Position numbers and translations under genes: made by a program. This document shows positions 1-5,706 of a DNA stretch of 10,319 bases, piece by piece. Numbering within the stretch: position 1 is the stretch's first letter; each line of letters begins with the position of its first letter. A model generated the notes under the pieces. That model made no database searches. It was not told where the DNA came from and saw only the letters and a list, made by a program, of their open reading frames with translations. Origin of the DNA: Paracoccus denitrificans (GTDB lineage: Bacteria > Pseudomonadota > Alphaproteobacteria > Rhodobacterales > Rhodobacteraceae); contig VAFL01000037.1 in assembly GCA_005768755.1 (NCBI GenBank), positions 1 through 10,319 of the forward strand. Reading direction: 5' to 3'.

Positions 1-57
1 CATGAAACGCGCCCCTCGCAGCCTTCAACACCATGTTTTATATAGGAAATATAATGG

Positions 58-444
58 TCAGGACAGCGAAATCAGCGCCTTACTTGGGAAATGTGGGTTC
101 TGGATGGGCAGGCGACGCAGAAATGCCCGGTTCATCCCCTCTCGCAGCTGGCGCAGGTTTTCCTCGACCATATGGTTATTGTCGATCAACCACTCTGCAG
201 CGGGTGTAATTTGTTCTTCAGCTTCGGCGGCTGCGACCGTGGCAAGGTACAGCTTTTGGATCACGCGCCCGTTCTCATGCAGGCGTCTGATCGGATTTTC
301 CGGTATTTGCGACAGCTCGGCACTTGGTGACGAAGCGAGTTCCTTTCCCGCCACACGAAAATCGCGCCCGGTCCAGAAATCGAACCTTATCGGATCATAG
401 CCGGTCAATGTTGATCGTGATGATAATTTCCCAAACATTCGCAA
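58..444 (-). pseudogene. ndvB: Cyclic beta-1,2-glucan synthase N-terminal fragment
   Basis: The frame encodes about 128 residues. The core, from RRLHENGRVI through ITPAAEWLIDNNHMVEENL to LREGMNRAFLRRLP, matches the early conserved block of NdvB/ChvB-type cyclic beta-1,2-glucan synthases, where the usual wording is ITPAAEWLLDNFHIVEEQ followed by LPxGYYRELP. Those enzymes are inner-membrane proteins of well over 2000 residues that make periplasmic cyclic glucans. Here homology stops just after RRLP, and about 17 unrelated residues lead to a stop, so only a few percent of the gene is left. The frame opens at a TTG, and no good ribosome binding site is evident. I infer a dead 5' fragment left by deletion. 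The family call is fairly secure because the motif is distinctive. The position of the original start is not known. Confidence 0.7.
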
Positions 445-446
445 TC

Positions 447-806
447 TTATGACTTTATGTGCCAGAGGACGCTGGCAAGTGTGTTATCGAAGGCTTCACC
501 GGCTACGACGTTCCGAATATTCTGATGCCGGGTGGGATACAGCGTGTCAGATGTCATAATAGCTTACGCCAGATCGCGCGGATATGCTTCGTGACATCAG
601 TCGCGCACCTTCGCCACATCCGGCAGCCCTGCGAGATTGGTGATACCGTTATCAAAGACCGGGGTCTTGACAGCACTCTGGCCGTACAGGACGTCGCTGC
701 CGAACTCCGGGACCGGATCAGCGCATATGAAATTGCCACCAATTACGATCTTCTGCCGCTCGCCCGCGCTTCCGTTATCAGACTTGTAACTCATCCTGCC
801 TGCCAT
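447..806 (-). pseudogene. Decayed reading frame of unknown family with two in-frame stops
   Basis: A strong Shine-Dalgarno stretch (GGAGGGAGG on the minus strand, about 812-820) precedes an ATG at 804-806. The first open part encodes 69 residues (MAGRMSYKSDNG... to LAGLPDVAKVRD) and ends at a TGA at 597-599. Reading on in the same frame gives CHEAYPRDLA, a TAA at 564-566, then AIMTSDTLYPTRHQNIRN... to a TAA at 447-449. Sequence after both stops still looks protein-like, so I read this as one gene of about 118 codons with two nonsense mutations. The alternative is separate small genes of 69 and 36 aa, the second starting at ATG 555-557. I do not recognise the family. It lies between the glucan-synthase remnant and the IS5 element. 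Confidence 0.35.
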
Positions 807-809
807 ATT

Positions 810-820
810 TTCCTCCCTCC
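810..820 (-). promoter_or_regulatory. Strong Shine-Dalgarno for the 69-aa ORF
   Basis: On the minus strand the bases read GGAGGGAGGAAAAT and then ATG (804-806). This is an unusually good ribosome binding site at normal spacing. It supports initiation at 806 and argues that the downstream frame was once a translated gene. The sequence between here and the IS end at 919 is AT-richer, with ATATACATAAG, as expected of an upstream intergenic region, but I cannot pick a convincing -35/-10 pair. Confidence 0.5.
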
Positions 821-981
821 TGAGTAGCAGGGAATGGGCACGAACAACCCTGGAGCCAACGGACCGTCCGGCGGGAAGTTCCTTTGATAAACTTATGTAT
901 ATGTGGGAATCAACCTTAGGCTCCAGACCCATTGATTTCGGGCTGTTTGAGTGATTCAGACTCTGCAAGGAGACCTGATTT

Positions 982-1395
982 ATGAGCAACCTTTTCTGGC
1001 TGACTGGTGCGCAGATGGAGCGTCTGAAACCCTATTTCCCGAAATCCCACGGCAAGCCACGCGTTGACGACCGGCGTGTGCTGAGCGGCATAATATTCAT
1101 CAATCGTAATGGCTTGCGATGGTTCGACGCGCCGACGGACTACGGCCCCGCCAAGACGCTCTACAACCGCTGGAAGCGCTGGAGCGAGAACGGGACCTTC
1201 GCCCGGATCATGGTGGGCCTCGCCGCCGAAAGCGACGAACATAAGACGATCATGATTGACGCGACCTATCTGAAAGCGCACCGAACGGCCTCGAGCCTGC
1301 GGGTCAAAAAAGGGGGCGCGGGCGCCAGATCGGGCGAACGAAAGGCGGCATCAACACGAAACTGCACGCCGTCGCCGACGCGAAAGGACGCCTGA
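982..1395 (+). CDS. IS5 transposase frame-zero product (OrfA)
   Basis: This is the 137-aa product made when ribosomes do not shift. It carries the DUF4096-like DNA-binding region and the first catalytic Asp (residue 93, MIDATYLK). After the A-run at 1306-1311 its sequence stops resembling the family and becomes a tail rich in Ala, Arg and Ser. In two-frame IS elements such a short product often represses transposition by binding the ends. That role is inference here. Confidence 0.6.
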   Translation: MSNLFWLTGAQMERLKPYFPKSHGKPRVDDRRVLSGIIFINRNGLRWFDAPTDYGPAKTLYNRWKRWSENGTFARIMVGLAAESDEHKTIMIDATYLKAHRTASSLRVKKGGAGARSGERKAASTRNCTPSPTRKDA

Positions 1396-1739
1396 TCCAG
1401 TTCTTCATGTCGGCTGGGCATGTGAGTGACTATACTGGCGCGGCGGCCCTGCTGAGCAGCCTGCCAAAGGCCGGCTGGATGCTTGCGGACAGGGGCTATG
1501 ACGCCGACTGGTTCCGCGAATCCTTGAAAAACAAGGGGATAAAGGTTTGCATCCCGGGTCGGAAGCCGCGCAAGAAACCCGTCATATACGACAAGCGGCG
1601 CTGCAAACTCCGCAACCGCATCGAAATCATGTTCGGCCGGCTCAAGGATTGGAGGCGCGTCGCCACCCGATACGACCGTTGCCCCGAGACCTTCTTCTCT
1701 GCAATCCTGCTCGCCGCGACCGTCATCTTCTGGTTATGA
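982..1739 (+). CDS. IS5-family DDE transposase made by a -1 frameshift
   Basis: The first frame (982-1395) begins with a DUF4096-type N-terminal domain (residues ~5-80; motif NRNGLRW) after an AAGGAG ribosome binding site. The homologous C-terminal half lies in the -1 frame and reads through to TGA 1737-1739. The switch is best placed at the A6G5 run (1306-1316). Shifting there gives a protein of about 252 aa, the normal size, and restores the GRQIGRTKGGINTK block that frame zero loses. The DDE residues are visible: Asp at 1258-1260 (MIDATYLKAHR), Asp at 1488-1490 (LADRGYD) and Glu at 1623-1625 inside R-N-R-I-E with a Lys seven residues later (the R(3)E(6)K signature). The A-run suggests programmed frameshifting, as known in this IS group. 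A plain frameshift mutation would look the same. Confidence 0.8.
1306..1316 (+). other. Candidate -1 slippery site (A6G5)
   Basis: Six A followed by five G sit at the point where transposase homology passes from frame zero to the -1 frame. In frame zero the codons are AAA AAA GGG. A one-base backward slip on the lysine codons puts the ribosome in the frame of the C-terminal catalytic half. Runs of this kind are the known recoding signal of IS427-type elements. Downstream bases are very GC-rich and could form a stimulatory stem, but I did not resolve a specific one. Confidence 0.5.
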
Positions 1740-1759
1740 TCAAGAACGAGTCCTGACCC

Positions 1760-2085
1760 TAGTCTCCGCGCCAAATAGCCGCTGTATTTCGGCGATATCA
1801 AGATCGGGATCCTTGCCTCGATGCGCTCGCTTCAACCTGCCGTCATCATCGAAGCAATCGTCATCGGGGCTGTCCGGCCGGGTCTGAACACCCTGATCGT
1901 CATCAGCTCTCGTCGTCCCCTGATTGCCGATATCATAGATCGCCTTTTCTGTTTCCCTCAGATCGTTTTGCGTGTCGACGCGAAGGTTGTAGTGCGGCGA
2001 CGGGGCGAAGCCGCAAGCGCCCAAGGCGTTCGGCTGCACCACGCTGATCTGAATATTCAAAATCGCCCCGGCTACGGTGCCTCGC
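1760..2085 (-). pseudogene. IS-interrupted reading frame of unknown function
   Basis: The minus-strand frame from about 2085 to the IS end is open. It encodes an acidic stretch including YNLRVDTQNDLRETEKAIYDIG, a cluster PDSPDDDCFDDDG and LDIAEIQRLFGAET. Third codon positions are moderately G/C-rich by hand count, in line with real coding sequence. Removing the IS with one TA joins GAET directly to KVDSHIYISL beyond position 918, without a stop, and leads into the decayed frame at 447-806. I do not recognise the protein. The region immediately upstream is the broken 3' end of trbG, so the original 5' end is missing or was fused there. It could be non-coding debris that happens to be open; confidence is low. 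Confidence 0.3.
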
Positions 2086-2896
2086 CACTCGCCCCGATGA
2101 CGAAGAGCGGCGGCATCTCGCCCTGCCCAATGCCGCGCGGGAAGACGACATAGACCCGCACCCCATCGTCGAAGATGAATTTTGGCTTCCAGGGCGGGCT
2201 GTCGCCGGTCAGGCCATAGCCTTGATTGCGCGCTGCTTCGGCGGGAATGATGAACGTGGGCGCCACTCTTGAGCGGCGGGTGGCGGGTGTCGCCGGATAG
2301 ACCCAAGCGACGGCGGTCATGTAGCGCGCGCCTCGCGCTTGCAACTCGATCAGGTAGCTGCGCCGGTCGGTGGCGGCGACATGGTTGTTGGCTATGTCCG
2401 GCCTTGCCGGCTTCACCGAATCTGGTCGCGGGCATACGCACCGGACCCACTTTCCGTGTCGCCGATTGCGGCGGGCGGTGTCGCCCGCCGCAATCGGCGA
2501 GGCTCCGGTCTGGCGTTCGCCCAGCTCCAGCGCGATGGTGGTGATCTGGCCGACAGCGGCACAGACCTGATAGAGCGCGCCTTTGGACCACGGGTAAATC
2601 TGAATGGCGTTGCAATAGCCCTCGCGGCGCGGCTCGAAGCGCGCGGCGGCGTTGGCGGTCTGCACGCGCTACGTGGGCGTGGCGGCGGCCTGTCCACCAT
2701 GGGCGCCGCGCCATGCGGACGGCGTGTGCAGAGGCCGGGGCGTATTGTCCGGCGCAGTCGTCGGCGCCGTGGGCAGCGCCGGCACATCGGGGTCATAGCT
2801 GAACTGCGGCTGTGTCGTCGCGCAGCCTGCCAGCATGGCGGCGGACAACAGGACGGCGGCAGCGGCTACGCGACTATATCGAAAGCGTCTTACCAA
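2072..2896 (-). pseudogene. trbG: Broken conjugal transfer protein TrbG (VirB9 homologue)
   Basis: TrbG is the outer-membrane-complex (VirB9-like) component of mating-pair-formation type IV secretion. The fragment opens with a lipoprotein-like signal (hydrophobic VAAAAVLLSAAMLAGC) followed by FSYDPDVPALP and PRPLHTPSAW. After a TAG at 2669-2671 the same frame continues with ANAAARFEPRREGY, IQIYPWSKGALYQV, ASPIAAGDTAR, VKPARPDI, TDRRSYLIELQAR and GIGQGEMPPLFVIG, all typical TrbG blocks. Between GDTAR and VKPARP the frame is lost; the expected GDTESGSGA lies in another frame at about 2440-2465. The last ~30 residues of the family, after FVIGAxGE, are absent and the frame ends at 2072. The start is uncertain; an in-frame TTG at 2894-2896 is used. 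No other trb genes are present, so this is a conjugation-system relic. Confidence 0.8.
2459..2500. repeat. Perfect inverted repeat, 18-nt arms, 6-nt loop
   Basis: TCGCCGATTGCGGCGGGC (2459-2476) is followed by six bases (2477-2482) and then by its exact reverse complement (2483-2500). The repeat lies inside trbG exactly where the reading frame is lost. The outer part of the arm on the trbG-downstream side replaces bases expected to encode Trp-Ile-Ile. It therefore looks like a mutation product rather than a terminator or operator, and it has no T-run. Confidence 0.85.
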
Positions 2897-2976
2897 CTGC
2901 GCGCCGTGATGCCTTTGACAATTTCGAATATCTGCGAGAACGTTTCCCGACCTTGCACCGTAAGGATAATGAATGA
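2872..2976 (+). pseudogene. 3' tail of a truncated plus-strand gene
   Basis: This frame has no start codon. It encodes 34 residues ending in DAFDNFEYLRERFP and HRKDNE before a TGA at 2974-2976, which overlaps the ATG of the next gene (ATGA, 2973-2976). The overlap, the protein-like composition and the lack of any other purpose for this stretch suggest the end of an upstream partner gene. Its 5' part was removed where trbG debris now begins, somewhere near 2870-2890. The family is not recognisable from so short a piece. Confidence 0.45.
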
Positions 2977-3947
2977 ACCCGACGATTGCCGCGAAGCTCG
3001 CCAAGATGCAAAGCAGCATTGCCACCGATGGCATAGCTTCTTTCGATAAATATTCGAACCGCGCGGCAGATCAGAAGGGAAGCGTAGCGTCGGCAGCCGA
3101 AGCGCTTCAAACGGCGATTGGCGCCGAGGGGACTGCCAAGTTCCGGCGACGTGTCTTTGGCGTGATTTCTCGCCTTGATAGGGTGCTGATTGCGGATATA
3201 TCACCGCTCGGGCTTGTCGCCTCCGGCGATCGGGACAGGGCCTATCTGACCTTCGCCAAGAACCTGACCCAGCTTTGCGCGCTGCAGCAGATTTCCTATC
3301 TCACTGAATATAAATCGGCCCCCTACAGCCGGCCCGAGCTGGTTCTGTATCTTCTTGGCCTGCAAGCAATCGGCTGGGAGGCCGAAGCAAAGAGCTACGG
3401 CGAGTATATTTTCACGGAACGCGCGGCGGATCTGAATCAATGCGGGATCATGCCCAACGAGCTTTTCGCCTGGTTCTCGGTGTATTTCACCCTTGGCAAC
3501 CGCGATCTGATCGCGCCGACGGGAATCAAGGAACCGGACAAGCCAGACAGCGTCTATTCCGTGCTGCTTGGAAAATGGAAGAACCCGGACCCGGCAGAGG
3601 TCTCGAACACGCTCTTGGCCTATGCGGAACGCAATGTCGCCGAAACGCTGCTGCCGCAAAGCAAGCGCCCGCTGGATCTGGAACGGCCCGACCTGCTGTT
3701 CATCCCCTATGACGTGCTGGCCATCAACATGCGCCGTCACGCCGAGGGACTGGCATGGGTCGATATCGACGATCCGCGCATGGAAGGCTGGCCGGTCAGC
3801 ACTGATAAGATGCTGCTTGTGAAGGACAATGTGACCTGGCCCATCTATGTCGAACTGTGCAATCTGCTCGGCGTCGAACCGATGCGTGCCGAGACGGAAA
3901 TCGAGGTTACGGTCGATCCCGAAACGCTTGAAATCGTGTCTTGCTGA
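2973..3947 (+). CDS. Hypothetical protein, 324 aa, first intact gene of a coupled cluster
   Basis: The start at 2973 has AAGGA 6-7 bases upstream and overlaps the stop of the truncated upstream frame (ATGA). The protein is soluble, with no signal peptide or membrane segment visible. The N-terminal ~110 residues look helical (KMQSSIATDGIASFDKY; SAAEALQTAIGAEG). A middle region has YLTEYKSAPYSRPELVLYLL and ELFAWFSVYFTLGN. A C-terminal block holds LLFIPYDVLAINMRRHAEGL and WVDIDDPRMEGWPV. I do not recognise a family. The overall plan, a helical repeat-like body followed by a conserved Pro/Glu-rich end, loosely recalls immunity proteins of polymorphic toxin systems such as DUF1911 or Imm49; that is only an impression. 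No frameshifts or internal stops are seen. Confidence 0.8.
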   Translation: MNPTIAAKLAKMQSSIATDGIASFDKYSNRAADQKGSVASAAEALQTAIGAEGTAKFRRRVFGVISRLDRVLIADISPLGLVASGDRDRAYLTFAKNLTQLCALQQISYLTEYKSAPYSRPELVLYLLGLQAIGWEAEAKSYGEYIFTERAADLNQCGIMPNELFAWFSVYFTLGNRDLIAPTGIKEPDKPDSVYSVLLGKWKNPDPAEVSNTLLAYAERNVAETLLPQSKRPLDLERPDLLFIPYDVLAINMRRHAEGLAWVDIDDPRMEGWPVSTDKMLLVKDNVTWPIYVELCNLLGVEPMRAETEIEVTVDPETLEIVSC

Positions 3948-3948
3948 C

Positions 3949-4563
3949 ATGTGGCCCGAAGACGCAGACATCCGGTCCGTACCGCCCGCCTCGGCCGTCG
4001 CCGATCCCAGCAGATGGTATCTGGGCGGGGCGGATTTCCTGCGCGCGATCAGCCGCGAGGCCGCCCCGGATGTGCTGGACGCCTATGAGGATGAATATCT
4101 GGAACTGATTGCCGTTCCCGCCGATGGCGAGGCCGCGGAATGGTCCGCGGACCAACTGGAATATGACGCGGTCCAGCAAGCCCTGATTTTCGCCTATGAC
4201 GCATGTCCCTCTGCGGTCACGATCAGATGGCAGGGGCTGCCCACGGATGAAACAATTGACCTCTTCGATCATCTGGTGACGCAAGCCGGGTTGGATCCGG
4301 TCGCGCCATTGCTGAACATGGCCTATGGCGGACAACCGAGCGACGGCATCACCGACATGGAAATCGCCGAGCATACGGCCAATCTGATCAAGCCTTATGG
4401 TTGGTCCATCGGCGGCATATCCTTGTCAGATGCACGGCATTATTTCATCGCGCCAAACCCGGTGATTGCACGCTTTGCCGGCACCGCGCCGGTTCAGCCC
4501 CTGTCCGGCGTGGCCGAAACGCGCGAGACCTTTTCGTATGTCAACGACTGGCACGGCCAGTGA
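3949..4563 (+). CDS. Hypothetical protein, 204 aa, second gene of the coupled cluster
   Basis: The ATG lies one base after the TGA of the preceding gene (TGACATG). No clear ribosome binding site is present, so translation is probably coupled to the upstream gene. The protein is acidic and soluble: AVADPSRWYLGGADFLRAIS, AYEDEYLELIAVPADG, SADQLEYDAVQQALIFAYD, a VTIRWQGLPTDETIDLFDHL segment, MAYGGQPSDG and YGWSIGGISLSDARHYFIAP. No catalytic signature, signal peptide or membrane segment is visible. The family is not recognised. Tight coupling to the 324-aa protein implies joint function. The reading frame is intact. Confidence 0.75.
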   Translation: MWPEDADIRSVPPASAVADPSRWYLGGADFLRAISREAAPDVLDAYEDEYLELIAVPADGEAAEWSADQLEYDAVQQALIFAYDACPSAVTIRWQGLPTDETIDLFDHLVTQAGLDPVAPLLNMAYGGQPSDGITDMEIAEHTANLIKPYGWSIGGISLSDARHYFIAPNPVIARFAGTAPVQPLSGVAETRETFSYVNDWHGQ

Positions 4564-4570
4564 CAGCATC

Positions 4571-4744
4571 ATGGCCCTGATCCAGAACAAGCAAAAACAC
4601 GGGCCGACAGGCCTCGCTCTGTGCGACGGGGCAGACGCGGGCAATCTGAACATCATCGTGATGATCGCCGAAACCAAAGACGCGCCGCCGACATACCGCG
4701 CGCCTGGCATGGGCGCGCCGCGATATCTGCGTAACACGCTGTAG
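4571..4744 (+). CDS. Small ORF, 57 aa, possible third member of the cluster
   Basis: The ATG is seven bases after the stop of the 204-aa gene, and the frame runs to TAG at 4742-4744. Residues include IQNKQKHGPTGLALCDG, NLNIIVMIAETKDAPP and PRYLRNTL. Third positions are mostly G/C, as in nearby genes. It could be a genuine small gene, the remnant of a larger one, or chance: the opposite strand is also open in part of this stretch. No family recognised. Confidence 0.35.
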   Translation: MALIQNKQKHGPTGLALCDGADAGNLNIIVMIAETKDAPPTYRAPGMGAPRYLRNTL

Positions 4745-4904
4745 GCCGCAGTGATGCAGCGGCCGCCGGCCATTGTGGGCCGATCCACCGCAGCCCTTCC
4801 GCCCGCGCCGGATCGAGGCACGCGACATAGACTATCCCGCCCTTGTGCGACAGATGGTCGATCAGGCTGAAGAAGAATCCGCCCGCCCGGAATTGCAAGC
4901 GATC
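4745..4904. other. Junction region without an assignable gene
   Basis: Between the small ORF and the recognisable part of the FAD oxidoreductase, both strands are open. The minus strand continues the oxidoreductase's shifted frame (FFFSLIDHLSHKGGIVYVA, LDPARAEGL) but no longer resembles that family. A plus frame without a start codon reads RRIEARDIDYPALVRQMVDQ and ends at TGA 4905-4907, and could be the tail of a truncated gene. By hand the minus frame has the higher third-position GC. I cannot decide between them. A rearrangement breakpoint near 4905 is likely. Confidence 0.3.
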
Positions 4905-5629
4905 TGACATGGTGATGCCACCGGCGTCGCGCCTGACGGCGTGGACCGGGCAGGACAGCCGGACCTGGCCCCTGATCTGGTCCAGCAGCCTGGGACATAG
5001 ACCTGCGACCCGCCCCAGACCGTCAGCCATTGCGGCTGACCGCTGACCGATAGCAGCGCGTGATTGCCGAAGAACCGCACGAAGGCACTGGCCGGAAAGC
5101 GCATCATCTCGATCGTCGGTGTCGACCAGATCGCGCCGGAAATCGACAGTAGGAAGCGGTCGCGGAATTCGGTGCCCAGCCCCATTGCATGCAGCAGGTC
5201 ACCAATGCTGCCATCATGGGCGTGATGGCCCGGCGCGTCGCGGAAAAAACGCAATATATCGCGGATCAGCCGCCAATGTCCGGCGTCCATCAGGCACATC
5301 GGACGCGCGAACATCGCCCGCGTCGAAAAGGTGCCATATTCATACCGCCCGCCCTGGAAGCTGGCGGAAAGCGACATGTCGCTGGGCACCAGCGGCAAAC
5401 CAACCCGGTCCATCAGCGGCACGAACAGCGGATAGGTGCGCTGGTTGCAGACGATGAAACCGGTATCTACATTGACACCGCCTACCTGCACCGTGCGGGC
5501 ATGACCGCCCGGGCGCGCATCCTTTTCGAACAGAGTTATGTCGCGATGCGGGTCCAGCAGCCACGCAGCCCAAGGGCCAGAATTGCCGCTGCCGATGATC
5601 GCAATGCGCAGTTGTCTCAACCGGTCCAA
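4905..5629 (-). pseudogene. FAD/NAD(P)-dependent oxidoreductase, frameshifted and truncated
   Basis: The N-terminus carries a dinucleotide-binding fold (LRIAIIGSGNSGPWAAWLL, GxGxxG) followed by ITLFEKDARPGGHARTV, VDTGFIVCNQRTYPLF, FPASAFVRFFGNHALL and QPQWLTVWGGSQVYV. These are hallmarks of the amine-oxidase-like FAD proteins found beside DUF1365 and cyclopropane fatty-acid synthase genes, probably acting in lipid modification. After VYVP the frame is lost. In the next frame RLLDQIRGQVRL and PVHAVRRDAGGI restore homology, so one base is missing in the short G-run near 4992-4994 (C-run on the coding strand). Homology ends near 4905, about 240 residues in, against roughly 430 expected. The start used is TTG 5627-5629 with AAGG just upstream. 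DUF1365 and cfa are absent from the window. Confidence 0.75.
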
Positions 5630-5654
5630 ACCTTACTTGCAACGTCTCATATGC

Positions 5655-5686
5655 GATCCGGGCGCAGGAAGCCTGGCGCCCGGATC
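5655..5686. terminator. Hairpin between the fasciclin and oxidoreductase remnants
   Basis: GATCCGGGCGC (5655-5665) and its exact complement GCGCCCGGATC (5676-5686) enclose a 10-base loop. It lies about 20 bases past the fasciclin stop on the minus strand and upstream of the oxidoreductase. No T-run follows in the minus direction, so it may be a weak or Rho-assisted terminator, or an mRNA-stabilising stem. Confidence 0.45.
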
Positions 5687-5706
5687 AGAAATTTTCGGCA
5701 GATGGA

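Larger units (their letters stand above)
919..1759 (+). mobile_element. IS5-family (IS427-like) insertion sequence, about 841 bp
   Basis: A DDE transposase in two overlapping frames is bounded by imperfect terminal inverted repeats. The left end reads GGCTCCAGACCCATTG from 919; the right end, on the opposite strand, reads GGGTCAGGACTCGTTC from 1759. They agree at roughly two thirds of the first 16 positions. TA lies immediately outside both ends (917-918 and 1760-1761), which fits a 2-bp target duplication of the kind known in this group. Length, gene layout and duplication all fit the IS427 subgroup of IS5. Removing the element plus one TA (843 bp, a multiple of three) rejoins a minus-strand reading frame, so the ends are probably placed correctly to within a base or two. 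Confidence 0.8.

Noticed and set aside
2459..2500. Inverted repeat as a transcription terminator
   Set aside because: It lies inside conserved trbG coding sequence and has no T-run; a mutational origin explains it better.
2915..2943. TTGACA at 2915 as a promoter for the 324-aa gene
   Set aside because: No matching -10 at 16-18 bases; the bases fit better as coding sequence of the truncated upstream frame.
2339..3049. Plus-strand 236-codon frame over trbG
   Set aside because: Overlaps trbG blocks on the other strand and has low-complexity Arg/Gly-rich translation typical of a shadow frame.
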